Of a stretch of DNA of 64,000 nucleotides, positions 35,649 to 44,569 are shown in pieces; within the stretch, counting starts at the first letter, position 1, and each line of letters begins with the position of its first letter. Made by a program: the position numbers and the translations under genes. The DNA comes from Rubrivivax sp. (GTDB taxonomy: Bacteria > Pseudomonadota > Gammaproteobacteria > Burkholderiales > Burkholderiaceae_C): contig JAIXSE010000022.1 of the NCBI GenBank assembly GCA_027484825.1, positions 1 through 64,000 on the forward strand, given 5' to 3'. The notes beneath the pieces are model-generated. The model worked only from the letters and a program-made list of their open reading frames with translations, was not told where the DNA came from and ran no database searches.

Positions 35649-35740
35649 ACACAAGGCTTGCCGTGGGCATGTGGCCCTGGAAGTCCCTGCCGCGCGGGAG
35701 CTGCGCGGTGCAGGGCCGCAAGGCCCATTCTCAGGAGTGA
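35645..35740 (+). CDS. Candidate 31-aa leader ORF between bchZ and pufB
   Basis: ATG overlaps bchZ stop (ATGA); [31 protein letters not shown]; stop lies within the AGGAGTGA ribosome-binding region of pufB. Confidence 0.35.
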   Translation: MNTRLAVGMWPWKSLPRGSCAVQGRKAHSQE

Positions 35741-35745
35741 TCGAT

Positions 35746-35895
35746 ATGGCTGATAACAGATCAGGCTCGTTATCCGGGCTGACTGACACAGAAGCCCGGG
35801 AGTTCCACGGCATCTTCATGACCAGCTTCATTGGCTTCACGGCGATTGCCGTGGTGGCCCATGTGCTGGTGTGGATGTGGCGTCCGTGGCTTTGA
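35746..35895 (+). CDS. pufB: Light-harvesting 1 beta polypeptide
   Basis: [49 protein letters not shown]; conserved FH and AH...WRPW. Confidence 0.97.
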   Translation: MADNRSGSLSGLTDTEAREFHGIFMTSFIGFTAIAVVAHVLVWMWRPWL

Positions 35896-35932
35896 GCCCG
35901 GGTTTGCGTTCCCACTGAAAGAGAGGTCCGCC

Positions 35933-36157
35933 ATGGCGCAGATCACGAACCTTCCAGCAGGCAGCCCTGCCGCGCAGGACACCAGGACCGACGAGGCCCT
36001 GTTCCTCGTGAGTTTCATCTTCGTGCTTCTGATCGCGCTTGCCGCGCAGTTGCTGTTTCTGGACTGGCGCACGTGGTTGCCTGGGGCGGAGTGTGAGAAA
36101 TCACTGATCAAGGGTGTGCGGGCGGGGGTCTACACCTTCATGTCCCACCTCAATTAG
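35933..36157 (+). CDS. LH1-beta-like single-TM protein of unknown function inserted between pufB and pufA
   Basis: [74 protein letters not shown]; good RBS (AGAGGTCC); SFI...A..AxLL..WR.WL aligns with PufB. Confidence 0.85.
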   Translation: MAQITNLPAGSPAAQDTRTDEALFLVSFIFVLLIALAAQLLFLDWRTWLPGAECEKSLIKGVRAGVYTFMSHLN

Positions 36158-36168
36158 GAGATCCAAGC

Positions 36169-36354
36169 ATGTGGAAGATCTGGTTGTTATTCGACCCGCG
36201 CCGAGCGCTGGTCGCGCTGTTCGCCTTCTTGTTCGTTCTGGCGCTGGTGATTCACTTCATCCTGCTCAGCACCAACAAGTACAACTGGCTCGACGGTCCG
36301 AACACCAAGCCGGTGGTTCAGAACTCGGCGATGCCGGCGCCGGCGCCGAAGTAG
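36169..36354 (+). CDS. pufA: Light-harvesting 1 alpha polypeptide
   Basis: [44 protein letters not shown]. Confidence 0.97.
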   Translation: MWKIWLLFDPRRALVALFAFLFVLALVIHFILLSTNKYNWLDGPNTKPVVQNSAMPAPAPK

Positions 36355-36379
36355 TCCTCGCGTCTGCGTCATTGACGGT

Positions 36380-36435
36380 GCGGGGCTGGCGCCTCGCATC
36401 GTCCCGCGACTGCACAGGGCCCCGCATGCCGCGGG
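36380..36435 (+). promoter_or_regulatory. Hairpin-rich pufA-pufL intercistronic region (possible mRNA stabilising/processing element)
   Basis: CCCGC-atgcc-GCGGG (36421-36435) and GCGGG...CCCGC (36380-36407) between pufA stop and pufL start. Confidence 0.45.
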
Positions 36436-36460
36436 TGACCCTCTACCTGAGGTGGCAAAC

Positions 36461-37285
36461 ATGGCCATGCTGAACTTCGAGAGGAAGTACCGCGTCCGCG
36501 GCGGAACCCTGCTGGGAGGCGATCTGTTCGACTTCTGGGTGGGGCCGTTCTACGTCGGCTTCTTCGGTGTCACCACGATGTTCTTTACCCTCGTGGGCAC
36601 GTTGCTGATCGTCTGGGGTGCGTCCCAGGGCGGCACCTGGAACCTCTGGCGGATCAGCATCGCGCCGCCCGATCTCAAATACGGGCTGGGCATGGCGCCC
36701 CTGATGGAAGGCGGGCTCTGGCAGCTCATCACCGTCTGCGCCATCGGAGCCTTTGTCTCGTGGGCGCTTCGGGAAGTGGAGATCTGCCGAAAACTGGGTA
36801 TGGGCTATCACGTGCCCTTCGCCTTTGCGGTGGCCATCTTTGCCTATGTGACGCTGGTGGTGATCCGCCCGGTGCTCATGGGCGCCTGGGGACACGGCTT
36901 CCCCTACGGCATCATCAGTCACCTGGACTGGGTGTCCAACACCGGCTACCAGTACCTGCACTTCCACTACAACCCGGCGCACATGCTGGCGGTGAGCTTC
37001 TTCTTCGCCACCACCTTCGCGCTGAGTCTGCACGGAGCCCTGATCCTGTCGGCGACCAATCCGGCGCCTGGCGAAGTGGTCAAGACCGCCGAGCACGAGA
37101 ACACCTTCTTCCGCGATGCCATCGGCTATTCGATCGGCACGCTGGGCATCCACCGTCTGGGCCTGTTCCTGGCCCTGTCGGCCGGTTTCTGGAGCGCCGT
37201 CTGTATCGTCATCAGCGGACCGTTCTGGACCCGCGGCTGGCCGGAATGGTGGAGCTGGTGGCTCAACCTTCCGATCTGGAAGTGA
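36461..37285 (+). CDS. pufL: Photosynthetic reaction centre L subunit
   Basis: [61 protein letters not shown]. Confidence 0.97.
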   Translation: MAMLNFERKYRVRGGTLLGGDLFDFWVGPFYVGFFGVTTMFFTLVGTLLIVWGASQGGTWNLWRISIAPPDLKYGLGMAPLMEGGLWQLITVCAIGAFVSWALREVEICRKLGMGYHVPFAFAVAIFAYVTLVVIRPVLMGAWGHGFPYGIISHLDWVSNTGYQYLHFHYNPAHMLAVSFFFATTFALSLHGALILSATNPAPGEVVKTAEHENTFFRDAIGYSIGTLGIHRLGLFLALSAGFWSAVCIVISGPFWTRGWPEWWSWWLNLPIWK

Positions 37286-37377
37286 TGTCATGAAGTGCCC
37301 CCACGTCCGGCCCTGCCGGCCCCTTGACCTCTGTGGTCTGTCCTCGCGGGAACCGCGGGCGGCCGAGGAGTTCCGTC

Positions 37378-38358
37378 ATGCCTGAATATCAGAACCTCTT
37401 CACCAGCGTGCAGGTGGCCGCGCCGTCGTATCCCGGCGTGCCGCTGGGGCGGGACGAGTATCAGCGCAGCGGCGGCGCCACGCATGTCCACTGGCTGGGC
37501 CGGCTGGGAGATGCCCAGCTCGGGCCCATCTACCTGGGTTGGCTGGGGCTGTGTTCGCTGATCTGCGGCTTCATCGCCATCGAGATCATCGGGCTCAACA
37601 TGCTGGCGTCGGTGAACTGGAATCCGATCCAGTTCGTGCGCCAACTGCCCTGGCTGGCGCTGGAGCCGCCACCGCCGGCCTACGGGCTGCATCTGCCGCC
37701 GCTCAACCAGGGCGGATGGTGGCTGCTGGCGGGCTTGTTCCTCACCACCTCCATCCTGCTGTGGTGGGTGCGCATGTACCGCCGTGCCCGCAAGCTGGGC
37801 ATGGGCACCCATGTGGCCTGGGCCTTTGCCGCGGCCATCTGGCTCTACCTGGTGCTGGGCTTCATCCGCCCGGTGCTGATGGGCAGCTTTGGCGAGGCCG
37901 TGCCCTTCGGGATCTTTCCGCATCTGGACTGGACGGCGGCCTTTTCGCTCCGATATGGCAACCTGTTCTACAACCCGTTCCACATGCTGAGCATCGTGTT
38001 CCTGTATGGCAGCACCCTGCTGTTTGCGATGCACGGGGCGACCATCCTGGCGGTGAGCCGCTTCGGTGGTGAGCGGGAGATCGAGCAGATCACCGACCGC
38101 GGCACCGCCAGCGAGCGTGCCGCGCTGTTCTGGCGCTGGACCATGGGCTTCAACGCCACCATGGAGTCCATCCACCGCTGGGCCTGGTGGTTTGCGGTGC
38201 TGTGCCCGCTGACCGGTGGCATCGGCATCCTGCTGACCGGCACCGTGGTGGACAACTGGTATTTGTGGGGCGTGAAACACGGCATTGCGCCGATGTATCC
38301 GGCCGTGTTCCCGCCGGTGGTGGACCCGTCGCTGATCGTGCCCGGGAGCCAGCCATGA
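37378..38358 (+). CDS. pufM: Photosynthetic reaction centre M subunit
   Basis: [75 protein letters not shown]. Confidence 0.97.
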   Translation: MPEYQNLFTSVQVAAPSYPGVPLGRDEYQRSGGATHVHWLGRLGDAQLGPIYLGWLGLCSLICGFIAIEIIGLNMLASVNWNPIQFVRQLPWLALEPPPPAYGLHLPPLNQGGWWLLAGLFLTTSILLWWVRMYRRARKLGMGTHVAWAFAAAIWLYLVLGFIRPVLMGSFGEAVPFGIFPHLDWTAAFSLRYGNLFYNPFHMLSIVFLYGSTLLFAMHGATILAVSRFGGEREIEQITDRGTASERAALFWRWTMGFNATMESIHRWAWWFAVLCPLTGGIGILLTGTVVDNWYLWGVKHGIAPMYPAVFPPVVDPSLIVPGSQP

Positions 38359-38531
38359 GCGCGGCGCGATGGACGCGTGTGGCGGTCCGGCTGTGGTCGG
38401 CGCTGTTTGAGGCGCTATTTGAGGCGGGAAGGACCGTCGCCCTGCAGCACGGCATTCCCATCGCGGGGACGCAGACCCTGATCAACAGCCCGGTCAACAG
38501 CCCTGTCCTTGGGGCGGGGGAGACAGCATGA
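38355..38531 (+). CDS. Candidate 58-aa micro-ORF coupling pufM and pufC
   Basis: ATGA overlap with both pufM stop and pufC start; [58 protein letters not shown]. Confidence 0.5.
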   Translation: MSAARWTRVAVRLWSALFEALFEAGRTVALQHGIPIAGTQTLINSPVNSPVLGAGETA

Positions 38532-39673
38532 CGCAGACTCAGACACGCCAGCGGGCGCCCCTGCGGGTGCTGATGCTGGCCTCGACCCTGGTGCTCGGGC
38601 TGCTGGCCGGCTGCGAACGGCCGCCGGTGGAGACGGTGCAGCGCGGCTACCGCGGCACCGGCATGGAGCAGGTCTACAACCCGCGCCTGCTGGCCGAGCA
38701 GGCGGCGGCCAACGAGGCGCCGGCACCGCTGGAGCCCGCGTCGCCGGACGGGCCCAAGGCCGGCCAGATCTACCAGAACGTGAAGGTGCTCGGCCACCTC
38801 AGCGTCGGGGAATTCAACCGCACCATGGCGGCGATGACCGCCTGGGTCGCGCCCAAGCAGGGCTGCGTGCACTGCCACAACGTGCAGAACTTCGCCGATG
38901 ACTCGCTCTATCCGAAGCTGGTGGCGCGGCGCATGCTGCAGATGACGCAGACCATCAACAGCGACTGGCAGCGGCACGTCGGCAAGACCGGCGTCACCTG
39001 CTACACCTGCCACCGGGGCGAGCCGGTTCCGAAGGAAGTGTGGTTCCAGCCGCTGACCCCCAGCGGGGCCAACACCTTCTCCGGCAACAAGGCCGGACAG
39101 AATGCGCCGGCTGCGAGCGTCGGGCTCGCGTCCCTGCCCAATGACCCGTTCACACCGTTCCTGCTGGAGAGCGAGAACATCCGTGTCGCCGGCACCCAGG
39201 CGCTACCGGCCGGCAATCGCCAGTCCATCAAGCAGGCGGAGTGGACCTATGGGCTGATGATGCACATGTCCAAGTCGCTGGGGGTGAACTGCACGCAGTG
39301 CCACAACACCCGGTCGCTGGGGTCGTGGGACAACAGCTCCCCGCCGCGGGTCACCGCCTGGCATGGCATCCGCATGGTGCGGTCCTTGAATAACGACTAC
39401 CTGGTCCCGCTCACCCAGACCTTCCCGGCCAACCGGCTGGGACCGATGGGGGATGTGGCCAAGGTCAACTGCGCGACCTGCCACCAAGGCGCGCACAAGC
39501 CGCTGTATGGCGCGGAAATGGCCAAGTTCCATCCGGAGCTGCTGACCAAGTCCCCGCTGGCGCCGGCAGCGGCGTCGAGCCCGGCGTCGGATCCGTCGAT
39601 GGTGACGGCGGAGGATCTGCAGATGCTGCGGGCCCTGACGCCCGAGGGCGCCAAGCCAGGCGCGCCCAGCTGA
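38528..39673 (+). CDS. pufC: Reaction-centre-bound tetrahaem cytochrome c subunit
   Basis: Lipobox-like VLGLLAGCERPP; four CxxCH motifs CVHCH, CYTCH, CTQCH, CATCH. Confidence 0.97.
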   Translation: MTQTQTRQRAPLRVLMLASTLVLGLLAGCERPPVETVQRGYRGTGMEQVYNPRLLAEQAAANEAPAPLEPASPDGPKAGQIYQNVKVLGHLSVGEFNRTMAAMTAWVAPKQGCVHCHNVQNFADDSLYPKLVARRMLQMTQTINSDWQRHVGKTGVTCYTCHRGEPVPKEVWFQPLTPSGANTFSGNKAGQNAPAASVGLASLPNDPFTPFLLESENIRVAGTQALPAGNRQSIKQAEWTYGLMMHMSKSLGVNCTQCHNTRSLGSWDNSSPPRVTAWHGIRMVRSLNNDYLVPLTQTFPANRLGPMGDVAKVNCATCHQGAHKPLYGAEMAKFHPELLTKSPLAPAAASSPASDPSMVTAEDLQMLRALTPEGAKPGAPS

Positions 39674-39836
39674 ACGTCTGCGTGGCCGCTGGACGCGTCC
39701 CGGGGAGGGCGCGTTCATGCAGCCCCGGTGGGAAGGGCCGCCGACAGAGCAGCCCGCAACAGGATGAATCGCCACACGCCCCGGCAACGCCTCGCGCGAT
39801 GCCGGCCTGTCATCCCATCGCTCGGGAGCCGCGACG

Positions 39837-41033
39837 GTGTCCACGCCCTCCGAACCCGACCTCAGTGCGTTTGCGTCCCTGGCGCATGAACTGGCCCTCA
39901 CCATGGCGCATGTGGTGGGGGACCTGTCCCTCGTGGTGGACGCACAAGGCGTGGTCATGGCGGTGGCTGAGGGGGCCTCGGCCCCGGTGGACGGCAGTGC
40001 GTCCTGGGTCGGGCAGGCCTGGGCGGAGACCGTCTGTGCCGGCAGCCGTGCCAAGCTGACGGCGCTGCTGGACGAGGTGGACCGCTCCGGTCAGGTCGTC
40101 CATGGGCGGGAGCTGATGCATCCCGGACCGCAAGGCGCCACCGTGCCGATTTCGTGGTCCGCCATTCGCTTGGGGCCGCTTGGACCGGTGCTGGCCGTGG
40201 GGCGGGACCTGCGCGCGATGACGGCGATGCAGCAGCGGTTTGTCGAAGTGCAGCAGGAGATGGAGCGGCATTACTGGCGCTACCGCCAGGTGCAGAGCCG
40301 TTATCAGCAACTCCACCAGGTGGCGCACGATGCGGTGCTGATGCTGGATGCCGGCAGTCTGGTGGTGTTGCAGGCCAATGAGGCGGTGGCGACGGTGCTG
40401 GGGCGGGATCTGCCCCAGCTGCTGCATCAGCCGCTCACGGACAACCTGCCGGACCAGCTGCGCGGTGACGTGCTGGAGCTGCTGGTGGCGGCGCGCAGCG
40501 GCGGGCGGGCACTGTCCCGGCACGCGCTGGCAGGCGAGGGCACCGTGTCCCTGGACATGACGGTGGCGCCGCTGGCGGTGGACGGACGACGGCATCTGAT
40601 GCTGCGGGTGCGTGATGCCCGGCTGTCGGCGGAGGATGAGGCACTGGCGCTGACCCGCATGGCGAATTTTGTCGAGCGCACGCCGCAGGGGCTGGTGATC
40701 ACCGATGCGCAGGGTCATGTGCGGATGGCCGGGCCTGCATTCCTGGCCTGGGTGGGACAGGCGGATGACCACGCGATGCGGGATCGGACCTTGGCCGATT
40801 GGGTGAAGGATCCGGGCGGTGCCTGGTCGGCGCTGACGGCGCAGGTGCGGCGGGTGGGCATGGTGTCGGGGCTGCGACTGGACCTGCAGACCTCCACAGC
40901 AGAGGTGCAAGCGGTGGAGGTGTCCGTGGCCTTGCTGGCGGAGACCGAGCCGGCGGGCCTTGGCTGGGTGCTGCGGCTGCGTCAAGAGGAACGGGGCAAG
41001 CGGGCGAGGGGACGCGGCAAGCGTCAGGGCTGA
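39837..41033 (+). CDS. PpsR-like PAS protein lacking the C-terminal HTH
   Basis: GTG start; DLSLVVDAQGVVMAVAEGASAP, GPVLAVGRDLRAMTAMQQRFVEVQQEMERHYWRYRQVQSRYQQLHQVAHDAVLMLDAGSLVVLQANEAVATVLG parallel PpsR at 9183; ends in basic tail RGKRARGRGKRQG with no HTH. Confidence 0.85.
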   Translation: MSTPSEPDLSAFASLAHELALTMAHVVGDLSLVVDAQGVVMAVAEGASAPVDGSASWVGQAWAETVCAGSRAKLTALLDEVDRSGQVVHGRELMHPGPQGATVPISWSAIRLGPLGPVLAVGRDLRAMTAMQQRFVEVQQEMERHYWRYRQVQSRYQQLHQVAHDAVLMLDAGSLVVLQANEAVATVLGRDLPQLLHQPLTDNLPDQLRGDVLELLVAARSGGRALSRHALAGEGTVSLDMTVAPLAVDGRRHLMLRVRDARLSAEDEALALTRMANFVERTPQGLVITDAQGHVRMAGPAFLAWVGQADDHAMRDRTLADWVKDPGGAWSALTAQVRRVGMVSGLRLDLQTSTAEVQAVEVSVALLAETEPAGLGWVLRLRQEERGKRARGRGKRQG

Positions 41034-41149
41034 GGCGGTCGGCGCTGGGCCAACGATTAGAATCGCCGACTGGGTGTTGGGGGAGGGTCCCTTGGCAGGA
41101 TGACGCGAATGGCAGGGGCGCCTCGCGGGACCTGTTGTGCCTGCCCGAG

Positions 41150-42469
41150 ATGACACCCACCACGATCCAACTGGTTGGGGCCGCGCTGTTTGCCGTCGCC
41201 CTGATCCATACCTTCTCCACCAAGTTCTTCGAGCGGCTGGCTCATTCGCAGCCTCGTCATGCGGGCCTGTGGCATCTGCTGGGGGAAGTCGAGATCGTCT
41301 TCGGCTTCTGGGCCATGGTGCTGATGCTGTTCATGTTCGGCATCGAAGGCAAGGCCAGCGCCACCCATTACCTGGACACCCGCAACTTCACCGAGCCGAT
41401 GTTCGTTTTCGCCATCATGGTGATCGCGGGCACGCGGCCGATTCTGCAGTTTGCAGGAACGGTGGTGCGTCTGGCCGCCACGGCCATGCCGCTGCCGCGG
41501 GGCATGGCGATGTACTTCATGGTGCTGGCGCTGGTGCCGCTGCTGGGCTCGTTCATCACCGAACCGGCCGCGATGACGCTGGCCGCGCTGATGCTGCGGG
41601 ACACGCTGTTCTCCCAGCCGGTCAGCCGCCGCCTGATGTATGCGACGGTGGGGGTGCTGTTTGTCAACATCTCCATCGGCGGCACGCTCACGCCCTTTGC
41701 GGCACCACCGGTGCTGATGGTGGCCAGCGCCTGGAACTGGGACATGAGCTTCATGCTGACGCATTTCGGCTGGAAGTCCGCGCTGGCGGTGTGCGTGAAT
41801 GCGGCTGTCGCGGCGCTGGTGTTTCGCAAGCAGCTGGGGCATATGGGGCAGGCGGCGTCGGTCGCGTCCGCGGGCACTGGGGGGGCTCAAGGCACTGAAG
41901 GCACTGAAGAGGCCGGCTCTGTGGCTCCTCCCGCCAAAGTCCCGGCCAGCATCATCGCGGTCCAGCTGATGTTCCTGGTGGGCGTGGTGGTGTTTGCCCA
42001 TCACCCGGCCGTGTTCATGGGCCTGTTCCTGTTCTTCATGGGCTTTGCCACGGCCTACAGCGCCCATCAGGACCGGCTGATCCTGAAAGAGGCACTGCTG
42101 GTGGCATTCTTCCTGGCCGGACTGGTGGTGCTGGGCGGGCAGCAGCAATGGTGGCTGCAGCCGGTGCTGCTGGCCATGGATGCGGATGCGGTGTACTTTG
42201 GGGCCACCGCGCTGACGGCCATCACCGACAACGCGGCGCTGACCTATCTCGGGTCCCTGGTGCCGGGGCTGAGCGAGCCGTTCAAGCTGGCGTTGGTGGC
42301 GGGGGCGGTGACGGGCGGCGGCCTGACGGTCATTGCCAATGCGCCCAATCCGGCCGGTGTGGCCATCCTGCGTGGGCGCTTCGAGGACCAGACGATTCAT
42401 CCTCTGGGTCTGCTGATGGCCGCGCTGCCCCCGACCGTGGTGGCCATGCTGGCCTTCAGGGTGTTGTGA
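41150..42469 (+). CDS. Putative Na+/H+ antiporter family membrane protein
   Basis: Multi-TM; MTPTTIQLVGAALFAVALIHTFSTKFFERLAHSQPRHAGLWHLLGEVEIVFGFWAMVLMLFM; GGGLTVIANAPNPAG. Confidence 0.8.
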   Translation: MTPTTIQLVGAALFAVALIHTFSTKFFERLAHSQPRHAGLWHLLGEVEIVFGFWAMVLMLFMFGIEGKASATHYLDTRNFTEPMFVFAIMVIAGTRPILQFAGTVVRLAATAMPLPRGMAMYFMVLALVPLLGSFITEPAAMTLAALMLRDTLFSQPVSRRLMYATVGVLFVNISIGGTLTPFAAPPVLMVASAWNWDMSFMLTHFGWKSALAVCVNAAVAALVFRKQLGHMGQAASVASAGTGGAQGTEGTEEAGSVAPPAKVPASIIAVQLMFLVGVVVFAHHPAVFMGLFLFFMGFATAYSAHQDRLILKEALLVAFFLAGLVVLGGQQQWWLQPVLLAMDADAVYFGATALTAITDNAALTYLGSLVPGLSEPFKLALVAGAVTGGGLTVIANAPNPAGVAILRGRFEDQTIHPLGLLMAALPPTVVAMLAFRVL

Positions 42470-42506
42470 GTGTGAGGGCCCGCGGTCAGGGGCAATGGCG
42501 CCGGCG

Positions 42507-43580
42507 CTACGCTTGAGGTTCGATGTCTGCGGTCAATGCCAGCAACGTGTCCGCAGACCAGGTCCGATGCAAGGCCGGAAGCGAGGTCTGGAGCGAGCTC
42601 TGAAGTGAGGATTGCAGCGAAGCCAGAAGCGATGCCTGGGGCGCGGCCGTAGCCGGTTCCACGCCCAGCCGGGTGTGGATGCCCAGCAGCTGCCAGGCCA
42701 CCGGCGCCGAGGCCGAGCGGCTGATCGCACGCCGACGAAGCACCGGCGCCCCCTCGCAACCCGCGCCGGACAAGACATCCGTCAGGAAGCAGTCCCGGTC
42801 CTGCACGCGCATTTGCAGCGGTGAAGCCAGAGAGCCGGTGCGCGCAATCGGCAAAGGCCTGCGCGGCAGCGACAGGCCTTGCGGAAAACCCACCATCGAC
42901 ACCACATCGCCGATGGCGATGTCCTCGCCTTGGGCCGTCAGGTGCGTCTCATCAAAGGCCAGCCACAGGGCGTGCTTTGGCAGGTCGGAGGGGGCGATGG
43001 GCAGCACCGCCACATCGACTGCCCCCTGCGCATCACGCATGCCACGCCAGAGCGGCTTCTCGCCGTTGACCAGCGGCAGCACGCAGGTCTCGCGGCGAGC
43101 GGGGTCCATTGCATCGACCGCCAGCTCGATGTCCAGCCGGTTCGGCGCTGGCGAGTCCGCCTGACCCGCCATCACCGAGCGGGCGCTCACTAGGAACACC
43201 TGCGCGCCACGGCGGAAGAAAAATCCGCTGGCCTGGCCCACCTGCTGCGTGCCGGCATGTGCCGAGACCGGCGTGATGGCCATCAGCATCGGGTCCAGCC
43301 CGGGGGCCTGCGGCAGCGGTTCAGACGCCTTCAGGCTGCGGCGCAGCAGGGCGCCATTGCGCAGCACTTCCCGCTCGAAGGCCGCCAGCACGACATCGGA
43401 CATGTCGGAGTGCAGCATCACCGTGCGCGCCACTTCGGCATGCGCATCAAACGATGCCGACAGTCGACTCAAGCCGGCCGCGGACAGGGTGTCGATGACG
43501 GCCGGCAGCAAAGCGTCCAGCGCCACCAGACTGCCCTTGAGCTCACAGATCCGCTCGGTGGCGTCTTGCAGGTTTTTCAT
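42507..43580 (-). CDS. Trypsin-fold-like protein, probably catalytically inactive
   Basis: ASGFFFRRGAQVFLVSARSVMAG, AVDVAVLPI and GAGCEGAPVL align with the His/Asp/Ser regions of trypsin-like peptidases. Confidence 0.55.
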   Translation of the reverse strand: MKNLQDATERICELKGSLVALDALLPAVIDTLSAAGLSRLSASFDAHAEVARTVMLHSDMSDVVLAAFEREVLRNGALLRRSLKASEPLPQAPGLDPMLMAITPVSAHAGTQQVGQASGFFFRRGAQVFLVSARSVMAGQADSPAPNRLDIELAVDAMDPARRETCVLPLVNGEKPLWRGMRDAQGAVDVAVLPIAPSDLPKHALWLAFDETHLTAQGEDIAIGDVVSMVGFPQGLSLPRRPLPIARTGSLASPLQMRVQDRDCFLTDVLSGAGCEGAPVLRRRAISRSASAPVAWQLLGIHTRLGVEPATAAPQASLLASLQSSLQSSLQTSLPALHRTWSADTLLALTADIEPQA

Positions 43581-43597
43581 GGGGGACTCCGGATGGG

Positions 43598-43626
43598 CAA
43601 AAAAAAAGCGCGGCCATGCCGCGCTT
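43598..43626 (-). terminator. Rho-independent terminator downstream of cold-shock gene
   Basis: GCGCGGC-cat-GCCGCGC flanked by A-run (U-run on minus strand). Confidence 0.85.
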
Positions 43627-43698
43627 GGTCGAGACGCTCCGCAGGGAGCGCATCGGTCAGCGTGGTCAGGCCGGGCCTGGCACGCTGTGAGTGGGTTT

Positions 43699-43911
43699 TC
43701 AGCCCAGAGTGCGAATTCGCGAGGCCTGCGGGCCCTTCTGGCCTTGCGTGACCTCGAATTCCACGCGCTGGTTTTCGCTCAGCGTCTTGAATCCGCCGCC
43801 TTGAATTTCCTTGAAATGGGCGAAGAGGTCCTTGCCGCCATCATCGGGAGCGATGAAGCCAAAGCCCTTGCCTTCGTTGAACCACTTCACGGTACCGGTT
43901 TGAGTCGTCAT
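43699..43911 (-). CDS. Cold-shock domain protein (CspA family)
   Basis: [37 protein letters not shown]. Confidence 0.97.
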   Translation of the reverse strand: MTTQTGTVKWFNEGKGFGFIAPDDGGKDLFAHFKEIQGGGFKTLSENQRVEFEVTQGQKGPQASRIRTLG

Positions 43912-44145
43912 GTCGATGTCTTTCCTGGGACTGTCAGACGCACGATTGCCTCTGACGAAGAGACGCCAAGAAAATCTTCATGGGGGATTCAACAAGGCAC
44001 CCGGCAGAACGCCGGGGCGAGTGGAAAGACCTAAGAGCGGACGGTCTTGTGCATATCAGCTAGCCCATAGTAGTGGGGTTCCGGCCGTCTGTGCATATTT
44101 ATTCTTTGCACAGGCGCCAGGCCCCGCAGCCAGGGCGCTGAGGCT

Positions 44146-44502
44146 TCAGTAGCGGCCGCCGCCAAAGCCCCCATTGCCGTATCCGACGTCCTGGCGCTTG
44201 GAGGCGCGGTAGCCGGCCGGTGCCTCGGAGGCACCCGGTGCACGGTCTTCACGAGGACGGGCCATGTTCACGACGATGGAGCGACCTTCGACGGAGAGAC
44301 CGTTCAGGCCCTTGATGGCGGCTTCGGCGTCTTCCGCCGACTTCATCTCGACGAAACCAAAGCCCTTGGATTGACCGGTGTCACGGTCCATCATGACCCG
44401 GGCAGACGCCACAGCGCCGAATTCGCCGAAGTTGCTCTTGAGGGTCGCGTCAGTGACGGAGTAGGGCAGGTTGCCCACATAAATCTTGGTGGTCATGGGA
44501 CG
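44146..44502 (-). CDS. RRM-domain RNA-binding protein
   Basis: TTKIYVGNLPYSVTDATLKSNFGEFG; GFGFVEMKSAEDAEAAIKGLNG; RNP1/RNP2; Gly-rich tail. Confidence 0.94.
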   Translation of the reverse strand, partial: RPMTTKIYVGNLPYSVTDATLKSNFGEFGAVASARVMMDRDTGQSKGFGFVEMKSAEDAEAAIKGLNGLSVEGRSIVVNMARPREDRAPGASEAPAGYRASKRQDVGYGNGGFGGGRY

Positions 44503-44569
44503 CCTTTCTGGCAGTTGTTGCATCAGCGTGATGCGTGCGAACGAAATGGGGGGACGCGTGCGGCTGCCG

